From: an uncultured Gammaproteobacteria bacterium
Lineage (GTDB): Bacteria; Pseudomonadota; Gammaproteobacteria; UBA4575
Assembly (NCBI GenBank): GCA_951812785.1
Contig: OX638335.1
Coordinates: forward strand, 509,630-573,629
Direction of reading: 5' to 3'
Length of the DNA: 64,000 bases
Part shown: piece after piece, positions 8,585-17,154 of the stretch
Layout of the letters: each line of letters begins with the position of its first letter
How positions within the stretch are numbered: position 1 is the stretch's first letter
Notes under the pieces: generated by a model
Database searches by the model: none
What the model saw: only the letters and a program-made list of their open reading frames with translations
What the model was told of the DNA's origin: nothing
Translations under genes and position numbers: made by a program

Positions 8585-9483
8585 ATGACGCTTTATATCA
8601 ACATGTGTTTTCTAATTTGCAGTATCAACAAGATGATGTACTTAGAAAGTTTGTTGAAGCATTAAGATCTGAGTATAAACAATCTTTGCTAGCAGTTGTT
8701 TTTTATGGATCATGTATGCGCACTCGTGATTACCAAGATGCTATGTTGGATTTTTATGTCATCGTTGATGATTATCGTCATGCTTATTCTGGTTGGTGGT
8801 ATTCGCTAGCAAATAAAATACTTCCACCAAATGTTTTCTACTTGCAAATACAACTAGGTAATCAGACTTATCATTGTAAATATGCAGTCATGAGTAAGTC
8901 AGGGCTGTCAACTGCTGTTGAAAAATCGTTTCACCCTTATTTTTGGGCGCGCTTTACACAGCCATTGTCATATATATATGCAGTTAATGATGATGTGAAA
9001 AAATGGATTGCTGAAGTTCAATGTGCAGCCGCAACTGCCTTTGTAGGTTCAGTTAAACATAGCCTCGAAGAAGAATTTTCTAGTGACGTGCTATGGGTGC
9101 GGGGACTTCAGTTAGCATATTCCACTGAACTGAGAACTGAGACTAAACAACGTGCGAGTGTCATTTATAATAGTCAGCGTGATTTCTATGATGGGGTCAC
9201 TGCTATCTTATTCCCGAATAAGATAAATAATTCTTCAACGAGTAAAGTAAAATTTTTTACTTCTATTAAGTGGAAGCTTAGAGTAATTCTCGGGAAAATT
9301 TTATCAATATTACGACTCATGAAAGCTACTACTACATTTGTTAACGGTGTTGATTATATTGCATGGAAAATTGAGCGCCATACTGGTGAACGGGTTATCG
9401 TTAGTGACAAGCTTCGCAGGCATCCGCTTATATACTGTTGGCCCTTGCTGTTGAAGTTCTATAGGCGGGGAAAAATTCGCTAG
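8581..9483 (+). CDS. Nucleotidyltransferase-fold protein resembling mitochondrial Tam41 CDP-DAG synthase
   Basis: The 300-residue protein has a nucleotidyltransferase core: VVFYGSCMR near residues 39-47 and MLDFYVIVDD at 55-64. Spacing and wording resemble Tam41, whose core reads YGSGVF followed by MLDFI and VDD. Further matches are HCKYAVMS near 99-106 and WARFTQPLSYIY near 121-132, against the KYG and GRxHKPV segments of Tam41. Tam41 makes CDP-diacylglycerol from phosphatidic acid and CTP on the mitochondrial inner membrane. The start codon overlaps the lipid kinase stop, so the kinase product could be its substrate. Homology is by eye only and the activity is not shown. Confidence 0.6.
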   Translation: MNDALYQHVFSNLQYQQDDVLRKFVEALRSEYKQSLLAVVFYGSCMRTRDYQDAMLDFYVIVDDYRHAYSGWWYSLANKILPPNVFYLQIQLGNQTYHCKYAVMSKSGLSTAVEKSFHPYFWARFTQPLSYIYAVNDDVKKWIAEVQCAAATAFVGSVKHSLEEEFSSDVLWVRGLQLAYSTELRTETKQRASVIYNSQRDFYDGVTAILFPNKINNSSTSKVKFFTSIKWKLRVILGKILSILRLMKATTTFVNGVDYIAWKIERHTGERVIVSDKLRRHPLIYCWPLLLKFYRRGKIR

Positions 9484-9680
9484 CACATTGTGCGCAAGCA
9501 ATAAAAATATTATTGAAAAATTATTAATATTTGCAATAATTTCTTTAAGTCGCCGGGTCTAGCCTTAGCCACTTGCTGACAGAAACTAAGGCTGAAATAA
9601 CTATATTTCGATTATCAATTAATGTTTTTAATAACATAAGGTTACGGGCGAATTGTAACAATATTTTTCAATTAAATACT

Positions 9681-9929
9681 ATGACAGAAATTGAACGCAA
9701 TAAAGTGAGATTAAAAAAACTAATGCTTTCGCATGGGAAGTCTTCTCGCCATATAGCCATTCTTTTGGCTCAAGTTACAGGTGACCGCTTATCGGCTAGG
9801 ACGGTACAATCTTGGGGTGCATCACCGCACTTGGTTAGTGCGCGCCCATGTCCTGGTTGGGCACTGTATATTTTAGAAACGGAGTTGCAAATTCTTGCAG
9901 AAGAAAGCTTAATAAATAAGCCTTATTGA
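9681..9929 (+). CDS. Small predicted helix-turn-helix protein
   Basis: The best start is ATG 9681, giving 82 residues. A longer frame from 9573 exists but its extra 36 residues look non-coding. The sequence SSRHIAILLAQVTGD, then SARTVQSW, reads like a DNA-binding helix-turn-helix. The tail SARPCPGWALYILETEL occurs in small uncharacterised bacterial proteins with a similar layout. It stands alone about 200 bases after the lipid operon. Its function is unknown, and a regulator is the most likely role. Confidence 0.5.
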   Translation: MTEIERNKVRLKKLMLSHGKSSRHIAILLAQVTGDRLSARTVQSWGASPHLVSARPCPGWALYILETELQILAEESLINKPY

Positions 9930-9948
9930 TAAGAAGGAGTAGATACAG

Positions 9949-10350
9949 TTATAAGTAGTGACTTAGTGCCTCATTAATTTCTGGTCTGATATTTCTAAAT
10001 AGCCAATGTGCGCAAACTTTACTTCCTGTATAAGGGATATCAACAACACGTGTATTGATAGTCATCGTTATTAACGATTGCTCAGGGTAAAAAATCTCTA
10101 TTTGGGTTACCCAGATCCAATCACCTTTGCTTTGATGGGTTCTTGATGTCAAATTTAAGGGAAAAATATATTCTTTATTATCTATATTAGTGATTATTGT
10201 AGTAGTGCTAAATGCATATGTGGCGGCTATGAGTTTTGCTGCCACTATATGTTGACTGTCAATGTGTGCCTGATATGGATTGATTAATTCTGGGTTTGAC
10301 TGGTTGAATAGCGCATACAGATAACGAATTTTCTCTGTCGTATTTTGCAT
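9949..10350 (-). CDS. Conserved hypothetical protein
   Basis: The 133-residue soluble protein has no signal peptide or membrane segment and I do not recognise the family. The first half is helical with an alanine-rich stretch (AAKLIAATYAF). The second half reads as beta strands (WIWVTQIEIFYPEQSLITMT), consistent with a small alpha+beta fold. It lies downstream of ureG on the same strand but is separated from it by about 180 bases containing a large hairpin, so it is probably not in the urease operon. Confidence 0.5.
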   Translation of the reverse strand: MQNTTEKIRYLYALFNQSNPELINPYQAHIDSQHIVAAKLIAATYAFSTTTIITNIDNKEYIFPLNLTSRTHQSKGDWIWVTQIEIFYPEQSLITMTINTRVVDIPYTGSKVCAHWLFRNIRPEINEALSHYL

Positions 10351-10377
10351 TTAAATTTACTTTTAAAGTTTAGTGTC

Positions 10378-10422
10378 ATTTATCTTGGACAATAAAGCAG
10401 GCATTTAGTGTCCAAGATAAAT
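10378..10422. repeat. Perfect 14-bp inverted repeat, long hairpin upstream of the hypothetical gene
   Basis: The arms ATTTATCTTGGACA (10378-10391) and TGTCCAAGATAAAT (10409-10422) are exact reverse complements separated by 17 bases that themselves can partly pair. TTTAGTGTC also occurs directly repeated beside each arm. No U-tract follows on either strand, so a simple terminator is unlikely. It lies 28 bases upstream of the 133-residue gene, where an operator could sit. It could equally be the remains of a small mobile element. Confidence 0.75.
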
Positions 10423-10532
10423 TTAGAGAAAGCAATATACCTAAGGACCCTTGATATACAATAAATAGAGAAGAATCTGAAAATGCACTCAAGAGTGTAA
10501 TTGATAATTAGTCAGGCCAAGAGGAAAAGTAA

Positions 10533-11144
10533 TTAAATCATACCGTTCTTTTTGATGAAGGTAATTATTTGGTCAAGTCCTTGTTCTTGTTTTAGATTGG
10601 TGAATAAGAAAGGTTTATCTCCTCTCATTTTTTTAGCATCACGATCCATTACTTCTAGTGAAGCACCTACCATAGGTGCTAAGTCAGTTTTATTAATGAT
10701 TAGCAAATCTGACTTTGTGATTCCTGGCCCCCCTTTGCGAGGAATTTTTTCTCCTGCGGCGACATCTATAACATAAATAGTAAGGTCGGATAGCTCAGGG
10801 CTGAATGTTGCGCTTAAATTGTCTCCACCACTTTCAATAAATACAAAGTCTAGGTTTTTGAAAGTATCACAAAGACTTTCTACTGCTGACAGATTCATGG
10901 ACGCATCTTCGCGGATTGCCGTATGTGGGCAACCACCTGTTTCGACACCGATGATCCGATTTTTTTCTAATGCTTTATGATGAATTAGAAAGTCCGCATC
11001 TTCACGTGTATATATATCGTTGGTCACAGCGGCTATTTCGTAATCATCACGCATATGCATGCACAGTAAGCGAAGTAGAGCTGTTTTTCCTGAGCCGACT
11101 GGGCCGCCGACACCAATTCTTAGTACTTGTTTATTTGTAGTCAT
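10533..11144 (-). CDS. ureG: Urease accessory GTPase UreG
   Basis: The 203-residue SIMIBI-class GTPase has P-loop [14 protein letters not shown] at residues 12-25, the family motif [11 protein letters not shown] near 103-113, and metal-site GGCPHTAIR near 69-77. UreG hydrolyses GTP to drive nickel delivery into apo-urease as part of the UreDFG complex. It is the last gene of the urease operon, 15 bases after ureF. Length and motifs are complete. Confidence 0.97.
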   Translation of the reverse strand: MTTNKQVLRIGVGGPVGSGKTALLRLLCMHMRDDYEIAAVTNDIYTREDADFLIHHKALEKNRIIGVETGGCPHTAIREDASMNLSAVESLCDTFKNLDFVFIESGGDNLSATFSPELSDLTIYVIDVAAGEKIPRKGGPGITKSDLLIINKTDLAPMVGASLEVMDRDAKKMRGDKPFLFTNLKQEQGLDQIITFIKKNGMI

Positions 11145-11159
11145 ATGTATTTATGTTGA

Positions 11160-11828
11160 TTATGAGCGAAAAAGTCGTGTGTATTGCTGTTCGTGTTGCA
11201 TGCTAGCCATAATTGCCCCCGGACATGTTGCTCCGATGAAATTATCTTCTATGAGTAATCCACTAGTAACACTTGAATCAATGTCTTCCATTAAATTTGA
11301 TAGGATTAGCTGCCCACTGGTTTGACCAAGTGGAATGAGCTTTACACCGATACTTACTTGGTTTTCACACCAGCTCCAAACTAAGCCTTGTGTTGCAATA
11401 CTCTTTTCAATGTCCCATCTCGTGCAGGCTAAGCTAAATGTTGTTAATAATGAACATTGACTTTTCTTCCAATAAACTGCTTCTGGTATATCTAAATCAA
11501 CTAGCAGTCTTGCCAATGCGCCACCTATTTGAGAGTCTTCTAATAACAATTCGCTGGTTTCACGCGATGCCAATATGTAATCATTCCAATAGCGCACATC
11601 TTCATTGCTCTGTTTAATATGTGCATCGTAAAGGCGTGAAAATATAGGTATATCTAAATACTCTACACTGTTTTTTAGTACACCCTTTATCCATTCATTT
11701 AAGCGTTGCTGATCTGTTACATATTCATTATGGCAGGCAGTTTCTAATCCTTGTGAGTAGGCATAGCTGCCTATGGGTAAAGTAGGGCTGCATATTCTAA
11801 GTAATTGCAATAAAGAAAGCTTACTCAT
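11160..11828 (-). CDS. ureF: Urease accessory protein UreF
   Basis: The start is set at 11828 (MSKLSLLQLLRICSPTLPIG), giving 222 residues. A longer frame exists but runs back through ureE. The helical protein carries the usual PIGSYAYSQGLE near residues 17-28. UreF bridges UreD and UreG and gates the GTPase during nickel insertion. Its start codon overlaps the ureE stop by eight bases, which indicates translational coupling. Confidence 0.95.
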   Translation of the reverse strand: MSKLSLLQLLRICSPTLPIGSYAYSQGLETACHNEYVTDQQRLNEWIKGVLKNSVEYLDIPIFSRLYDAHIKQSNEDVRYWNDYILASRETSELLLEDSQIGGALARLLVDLDIPEAVYWKKSQCSLLTTFSLACTRWDIEKSIATQGLVWSWCENQVSIGVKLIPLGQTSGQLILSNLMEDIDSSVTSGLLIEDNFIGATCPGAIMASMQHEQQYTRLFRS

Positions 11829-12294
11829 GGTGATGATTGTGAGAGTGCGTATGGCTATGTCCCTGTCCATGACCCTGGGAATATGCACCAGACTCAGGTT
11901 CAAAGGGTGCAGACTCTTTAGTAATGCTAAGGCTTAGATGCTCTAGCATTTCATTAAGTACATGGTCGTAATGAAATCTTAAATATGTGTTTTTAACTTC
12001 TAATGGCACATGTCGATTACCTAAATGATAGCTAGCACGCATGAGAAGCAACGGATTATCAGAGGTTGCTGTGCTGACATCTTCATTAGCAGAAATAATC
12101 TCAATGATTTCACCAGATTCTGCTTGTAGCTTATCGCCTCCGCGTAAAATCATTCCACGTGGTAAAAAAAATCCTGCTTCTTCACCTGAATCAAGTTTGG
12201 TGTGCAACCTAGCTTTTTGTCTGGCTTCAAACGGTAAAGTTAAGCTGAATTCAGCATCAATGCTGGAATCAACTTTTGTGGTAATTTTAATCAC
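11821..12294 (-). CDS. ureE: Urease nickel metallochaperone UreE
   Basis: The 157-residue protein has an N-terminal peptide-binding domain and a C-terminal metal-binding domain (NRHVPLEV near residues 92-99). It ends in a histidine-rich tail (HGQGHSHTHSHNHHHE), as in UreE proteins that store or hand over Ni2+. It lies 12 bases downstream of ureC and overlaps ureF. Confidence 0.95.
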   Translation of the reverse strand: MIKITTKVDSSIDAEFSLTLPFEARQKARLHTKLDSGEEAGFFLPRGMILRGGDKLQAESGEIIEIISANEDVSTATSDNPLLLMRASYHLGNRHVPLEVKNTYLRFHYDHVLNEMLEHLSLSITKESAPFEPESGAYSQGHGQGHSHTHSHNHHHE

Positions 12295-12306
12295 TTAGGT
12301 AGTTAT

Positions 12307-14010
12307 TTAAAAAAGAAAGTACCGCTGAGCTAACGCAACTACCTCAGCAGGCTCACAAGTAAGTAGTTTGCCATCGGCGTGTACTTCATAAGTTTGTGGG
12401 TCAACTTCAATGTTAGGTTGGTAACTATTATTAATAAGATTGCATTTCTGAATTGATCGAGTATCTTTTACTGCGATGCATTGTTTGCTTAACGATAATG
12501 CTTTTGCAATGTCATTATCCAGCGCGGCTTGCGAAACAAAAGTATAGCTTGTCTTATGATTTGCATTGCCATAGGCGCCAAACATATAGCGATAATGCAC
12601 TGGCTGTGGAGTAGGTATGGATGCGTTAGGGTCACCCATGGGTGCAGCTGCAATAAAGCCACCTTTAATGATTAACGAAGGCTTAGTTCCAAAGAACGCT
12701 GGTTTCCATAGCACTAAATCGGCAAGTTTGCCGACTTCAACAGAGCCTATTTCATGTGCAATACCATGTGTGATAGCAGGATTAATGGTATATTTTGCGA
12801 TATAACGTTTTGCGCGATTGTTGTCGTTGTCAGAACTATCCTCTTCTAATGCGCCGCGTTGTTTTTTCATTTTATCTGCGGTTTGCCATGTGCGGCAAAT
12901 CACTTCGCCGACACGGCCCATGGCTTGTGAGTCAGAAGCAATCATACTGAATGCACCTAAGTCATGCAGAATATCTTCTGCGGCAATTGTTTCTTTACGT
13001 ATTCTTGATTCTGCAAACGCGACATCTTCAGGTATTTTTGTATCTAAGTGATGACACACCATCAACATGTCTAAGTGTTCATTGATAGTATTGACGGTGT
13101 ATGGGCGAGTAGGGTTAGTACTTGAAGGCAACACGTTAACTTCACCACAAGCACGAATAATGTCGGGCGCATGACCTCCGCCAGCCCCTTCGGTGTGATA
13201 GGTATGGATGGCACGGCCTTTAAATGCAGCAATAGTATCTTCAACAAAACCGGATTCATTAAGCGTATCGGTATGAATTGCCACTTGGATGTCATATTTT
13301 TCTGCCACACTTAAACAATTGTCTATAGATGCCGGGGTGGTGCCCCAGTCTTCATGCAGTTTGAGTCCCATGGCACCTGCGATGACTTGTTCTTCTAATG
13401 CAGCGGGTAGGCTTGCGTTACCTTTACCTAAGAATCCTAAATTCATGGGAAAAGCATCGGCTGCTTCAAGCATTTTGTGTATGTTCCACGGACCTGGTGT
13501 GCACGTGGTTGCATTGGTGCCGGTTGCGGGGCCAGTGCCGCCACCTAACATTGTTGTAACACCAGACATTAATGCTTCTTCGATTTGCTGCGGACAAATA
13601 AAGTGAATGTGTGCATCAATACCGCCCGCTGTAATAATTTGACCTTCGCCCGCAATCGCTTCTGTGCCAGGGCCGATAGCAATATTTACGTTTGGCTGAA
13701 TGTCGGGGTTGCCTGCTTTGCCTATACCGACAATTCTTCCTTGTTTAATACCAATGTCAGCTTTAACGATGCCCCAATGATCTAAAATCAGTGCATTGGT
13801 AATAACAGTATCGACAACATCCTTAGAACATAATTGACTTTGTCCCATGCCATCACGGATAACTTTGCCACCACCAAATTTTACTTCTTCACCGTAAGTG
13901 GTATGGTCTCGTTCAACTTCAATAAATAACCCGGTATCGCCTAAACGTACTTTGTCACCAACGGTAGGGCCGAACATCTCTGCATAGGCTTGTCTGCTAA
14001 TCTTGGGCAT
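12307..14010 (-). CDS. ureC: Urease alpha subunit UreC
   Basis: The 567-residue catalytic subunit has full family length. Visible active-site elements are HIHF near residue 135 (nickel ligands), [10 protein letters not shown] near 215 with the lysine that is carbamylated to bridge the two nickels, [12 protein letters not shown] (His ligand) near 245, [15 protein letters not shown] near 272 and the mobile-flap [16 protein letters not shown] near 317-332. It hydrolyses urea to ammonia and carbamate in the cytosol as (UreABC)3. It lies four bases after ureB. Confidence 0.98.
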   Translation of the reverse strand: MPKISRQAYAEMFGPTVGDKVRLGDTGLFIEVERDHTTYGEEVKFGGGKVIRDGMGQSQLCSKDVVDTVITNALILDHWGIVKADIGIKQGRIVGIGKAGNPDIQPNVNIAIGPGTEAIAGEGQIITAGGIDAHIHFICPQQIEEALMSGVTTMLGGGTGPATGTNATTCTPGPWNIHKMLEAADAFPMNLGFLGKGNASLPAALEEQVIAGAMGLKLHEDWGTTPASIDNCLSVAEKYDIQVAIHTDTLNESGFVEDTIAAFKGRAIHTYHTEGAGGGHAPDIIRACGEVNVLPSSTNPTRPYTVNTINEHLDMLMVCHHLDTKIPEDVAFAESRIRKETIAAEDILHDLGAFSMIASDSQAMGRVGEVICRTWQTADKMKKQRGALEEDSSDNDNNRAKRYIAKYTINPAITHGIAHEIGSVEVGKLADLVLWKPAFFGTKPSLIIKGGFIAAAPMGDPNASIPTPQPVHYRYMFGAYGNANHKTSYTFVSQAALDNDIAKALSLSKQCIAVKDTRSIQKCNLINNSYQPNIEVDPQTYEVHADGKLLTCEPAEVVALAQRYFLF

Positions 14011-14014
14011 GGTT

Positions 14015-14323
14015 CTATTCCACCTTTCCCATTACTTTGGCGTTGAAGCCATAAATAATTTTGCTGCCGTCAATCTCAACTAATTCAATGGTTCTTTCTT
14101 GACCCGGCTCAAAACGTACTGCGGTACCTGCTGCAATATCTAGGCGCATACCTAACGTGCTTTCGCGGTCGTAAACTAATGCAGTGTTAGTTTCATAGAA
14201 GTGATAGTGAGAGCCAACTTGAATTGGTCGGTCGCCAGTGTTTGCAACGGTAATATTTAATTTTTTGCGGCCTTGATTCAGCTCAATGTCACCAGTTTGT
14301 ACAATTAGTTCGCCAGGTATCAT
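14015..14323 (-). CDS. ureB: Urease beta subunit UreB
   Basis: The start is placed at 14323 ([20 protein letters not shown]), giving 102 residues, the normal beta-subunit length. The longer frame to 14443 overlaps ureA and has no family match upstream. The structural subunit carries [17 protein letters not shown], characteristic of UreB. It lies 16 bases after ureA. Together with the separate ureA this is the three-subunit bacterial arrangement. Confidence 0.96.
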   Translation of the reverse strand: MIPGELIVQTGDIELNQGRKKLNITVANTGDRPIQVGSHYHFYETNTALVYDRESTLGMRLDIAAGTAVRFEPGQERTIELVEIDGSKIIYGFNAKVMGKVE

Positions 14324-14339
14324 GTCTATGCTTCCAAGA

Positions 14340-14642
14340 TTAAGTAATAGGGTTGTGTACAGTGACAAGCTTAGTGCCGTCGGGGAATGTTGCTTCGACT
14401 TGTACATCGTGAACCATCTCGGCAATGCCATCCATAACATCATTCTGGGTAAGTAGATGTCTACCTTCTTCCATTAATTCAGCGACTCGCTTTCCTTCTC
14501 TTGCTCCTTCTAAAATAGCACAAGAAATATAAGCGATTGTCTCAGGATAATTTAATTTAATGCCTTTATTTTTGCGCCGCTCAGCTAATAGTCCAGCGGT
14601 GAACAATAATAATTTGTCTTTTTCTCTTGGTGATAATTCCAT
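14340..14642 (-). CDS. ureA: Urease gamma subunit UreA
   Basis: The 100-residue protein begins [20 protein letters not shown] and contains [20 protein letters not shown] (residues 25-44) and the end block [18 protein letters not shown], all standard for UreA. It is the small structural subunit of urease. It starts 18 bases after ureD. Confidence 0.97.
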   Translation of the reverse strand: MELSPREKDKLLLFTAGLLAERRKNKGIKLNYPETIAYISCAILEGAREGKRVAELMEEGRHLLTQNDVMDGIAEMVHDVQVEATFPDGTKLVTVHNPIT

Positions 14643-14660
14643 GCCCGTTCCTATGTGAAA

Positions 14661-15512
14661 TTAAGTATACCAAATTCTAGGAGTGCTTGATTCTAGTTGG
14701 AGAATTTGTGGTCTTAGTATTTTCCATAATGCCGCAAAAAAATCTTTAATTTTCTCTGCATAGGCACTCATTGCTCTCACGATAAATAAGCCATTAAATG
14801 ATGTATACGAGCTGCTTAAATCGTTAAATTGTAGAGTTACATTGTTTATCGCCTCAAGGTTGATAATTGTGTCACGATCAGTAGTGACAAAAGTGCCAAC
14901 AGATTTATATCCTTGAAGCCCCCAATTAGCATCAAAGAGTTCATCGCCTCCAATGAGACGATTGATTTCTAACAAGATAGGTTTATTATCCCGCCAAACT
15001 TCTAATTTTTGTCGACATTGACCAGATATAAAGTACTCTTTTTGTGCAGGCAAACCTAAGCATTGAATTTCCCATGCAAAAAAACGATTACTACTATTTA
15101 TATTAATTCTGGTGGTGGAGTTAGCATTAGTGTCATTAAAATAAACAGTTTCTTGAGGTAGCCATTCAAGGATTGCATTAGTTTTTAAAGTGATTGTTTG
15201 GTTCTGGCTGGCTTGTATTCCTGTACTGCGATAAAACTTTGTTGCTGCCGGTGTAGTGATCAATGCATGAGAATTATTGTTAAGTTGCGCGTTCAGACTC
15301 AATGAGTCTCCACCAACAATACCACCGGGAGGATGGATCAAATAGATATGACAACAACCATTTGACTCAGGGTAAAATGGTTTCTGAACCATAAGTGGTC
15401 CAGAGTGCTTCTTGCTTGTTAGGATGGTTTTGTTGTTCCTTTCTGCAAATGACAAATTCAATGTCGCTTTCCAGCTCGCTTGACTTTGTAGTGATAATGC
15501 AGTGGTAACCAT
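14661..15512 (-). CDS. ureD: Urease accessory protein UreD
   Basis: The 283-residue scaffold contains HPPGGIVGGDSL near residues 60-71, TTPAATKFYRS near 84-94 and WLPQETVYFN near 115-124, the conserved UreD blocks. UreD binds apo-urease and, with UreF and UreG, forms the tunnel through which nickel passes. It is the first enzyme gene of the urease operon, preceded six bases upstream by a small membrane-protein gene. Confidence 0.95.
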   Translation of the reverse strand: MVTTALSLQSQASWKATLNLSFAERNNKTILTSKKHSGPLMVQKPFYPESNGCCHIYLIHPPGGIVGGDSLSLNAQLNNNSHALITTPAATKFYRSTGIQASQNQTITLKTNAILEWLPQETVYFNDTNANSTTRININSSNRFFAWEIQCLGLPAQKEYFISGQCRQKLEVWRDNKPILLEINRLIGGDELFDANWGLQGYKSVGTFVTTDRDTIINLEAINNVTLQFNDLSSSYTSFNGLFIVRAMSAYAEKIKDFFAALWKILRPQILQLESSTPRIWYT

Positions 15513-15518
15513 TATCTG

Positions 15519-15692
15519 TTACTGGTTTTTGATGTAACGGTAAATAACGCCGGCAATCACAAGCAATATTAAAAAGTATTCAATGCCAGAATGATTGTGA
15601 AAGATAGTTGAATGCCTGGAATGCGAAAACGCAGGAGCAGCAATCATCGTTAAGGTTAAAGATAGGCAAGCGCTGACTAATCTTAAATGCAT
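15519..15692 (-). CDS. Small membrane protein between the urea importer and urease genes (57 aa)
   Basis: The start at 15692 has a good ribosome site (GGAGA six bases upstream). The protein has an N-terminal signal-like segment ending near ALA-type residues (MIAAPAFS), a short His-containing linker (HSRHSTIFHNHSG) and a C-terminal transmembrane helix (YFLILLVIAGVIYRYI). It is spaced 21 bases after urtE and six before ureD, so it is very likely co-transcribed. The histidines might bind metal, possibly nickel. That is inference, and the family was not recognised. Confidence 0.65.
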   Translation of the reverse strand: MHLRLVSACLSLTLTMIAAPAFSHSRHSTIFHNHSGIEYFLILLVIAGVIYRYIKNQ

Positions 15693-15713
15693 AATATTCT
15701 CCTAGATGCTTTT

Positions 15714-16412
15714 TTAAACTTTTAAGTATTTATCGATTAGTTGATCATCTAATTCGTTGATTGAGCCATTAGCAACATCTCGGCCTTTTTCTAATATACA
15801 AAAATTAGAAGCAACACGTCTTGCAAATGGCAATTTTTGTTCCACTAATAATACAGTGAGTCCAAGCTCTTGGTTTAATTTTTTTATGATGTCACCAATT
15901 TCACGCACTATATTGGGTTGTATGCCCTCGGTTGGTTCATCAAGAATGAGTAATTCAGGTTCAATGGCTAATGCACGTCCAAGTGCCAGTTGCTGTTGCT
16001 GACCACCTGATAAATCACCACCACGGCGATGTAACATTTCTTTAAGCACGGGAAATAGTTCAAAAATGATGGAGGGTAATTGCTTTGAATTATTCGCAAC
16101 AAGGCCTGTATTTAGATTGTCTTCAACGGTTAACTGAGAAAAAATTTCTCTCCCTTGAGGAACATAGCCAATTTTATGGATAGCACGTTTCTCAGCATTT
16201 AATTTACTGATCTCAGTGTCTTTAAATTGAATAGATCCATCAGTGATTGACTCTAATCCCATAATGCATTTCAAAAGCGTTGTTTTCCCAACGCCATTAC
16301 GCCCCATCAAACATGTGACGCTGCCTTTGGGAACATCTAACGAAAGATCCCAAAGTGTGTGACTTTCTCGGTAATATTGGTTGATTGAAGAAACTTTTAA
16401 CATGTTAATCAC
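15714..16412 (-). CDS. urtE: Urea ABC transporter ATP-binding protein UrtE
   Basis: This LivF-type ATPase has Walker A GRNGVGKTTLLKC, signature LSGGQQQQLALGRAL and Walker B LLILDEPTEGIQPN. The start could be GTG 16412 (232 residues) or ATG 16403 (229). The ATG lies two bases from the urtD stop and matches the usual MLKVSS-type N-terminus. It energises urea uptake together with UrtD and the UrtB/UrtC permeases. Confidence 0.93.
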   Translation of the reverse strand: MINMLKVSSINQYYRESHTLWDLSLDVPKGSVTCLMGRNGVGKTTLLKCIMGLESITDGSIQFKDTEISKLNAEKRAIHKIGYVPQGREIFSQLTVEDNLNTGLVANNSKQLPSIIFELFPVLKEMLHRRGGDLSGGQQQQLALGRALAIEPELLILDEPTEGIQPNIVREIGDIIKKLNQELGLTVLLVEQKLPFARRVASNFCILEKGRDVANGSINELDDQLIDKYLKV

Positions 16413-17154
16413 CTAAATATACTTCAATAACTTTACGATCATTTTGGATTTTATCCATGGTGCCTTCAGCAAGTACTGATCCTTGATGTAAGACAGTGAC
16501 TCGCCTAGCAATTGATCTGACAAATTCCATATCATGTTCCACTACCACGACTGAATGGCGTGTTGCTAATGATGTCAGTAACTCTGCAGTTCGCTCAGAC
16601 TCTTGATGTGTCATTCCTGCAACGGGCTCATCAACTAATAGCACCTGTGGATTTTGAGTGATTAACATACCAATTTCTAACCATTGTTTTTGGCCATGTG
16701 ATAACTCTCCAGCCATTCTGTATTTTTCAGCTTCAAGACCAATTGTTTCTAATGAAGAGTCAATTTTATTACGTTGATCTTCATTAAGCTCATAAAAAAG
16801 ATTGCTTAAAATATTGCGATGACCCTCTAAAGCGAGTTGTAAATTTTCAAACACACTATGATTTTCAAATACAGTAGGTTTCTGAAATTTCCGACCGATG
16901 CCTAAATTAGCAATTTCAGCTTCATCTTTTTTGGTCAAGTCGATGTGATCACCAAAGTAAACTTCACCTTCATCTGGTTTAGTCTTGCCAGTGATAATAT
17001 CCATCATTGTAGTTTTGCCGGCGCCGTTTGCTCCAATAATGCAGCGTAATTCATTTTTATCTATATAAAGACTTAACTCATTTATTGCTTTAAATCCATC
17101 AAAGCTAACTGATACGTTGTTTAAATATAATATGGATTCATTTTTCTCCATCAT
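16405..17154 (-). CDS. urtD: Urea ABC transporter ATP-binding protein UrtD
   Basis: The 249-residue LivG-type ATPase has Walker A GANGAGKTTMMD, signature LSHGQKQWLEIGM and Walker B VLLVDEPVAGMT. The LSHGQKQWLEIGM wording separates UrtD from branched amino-acid LivG. Its start overlaps the urtC stop by four bases. Confidence 0.94.
   Translation of the reverse strand: MMEKNESILYLNNVSVSFDGFKAINELSLYIDKNELRCIIGANGAGKTTMMDIITGKTKPDEGEVYFGDHIDLTKKDEAEIANLGIGRKFQKPTVFENHSVFENLQLALEGHRNILSNLFYELNEDQRNKIDSSLETIGLEAEKYRMAGELSHGQKQWLEIGMLITQNPQVLLVDEPVAGMTHQESERTAELLTSLATRHSVVVVEHDMEFVRSIARRVTVLHQGSVLAEGTMDKIQNDRKVIEVYLGD

Noticed and set aside
9573-9680. 36-residue N-terminal extension of the small HTH protein
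   Set aside because: The extension is compositionally unlike the rest; ATG 9681 gives the compact domain.
12617-13785. Several plus-strand open frames of 60-105 codons inside ureC
   Set aside because: They lie antisense to a full-length, highly conserved gene, with no ribosome sites and low-complexity Ser/Ala-rich translations.
14324-14443. 40-residue N-terminal extension of UreB
   Set aside because: It overlaps ureA in another frame; UreB is normally about 100 residues and begins MIPGE.
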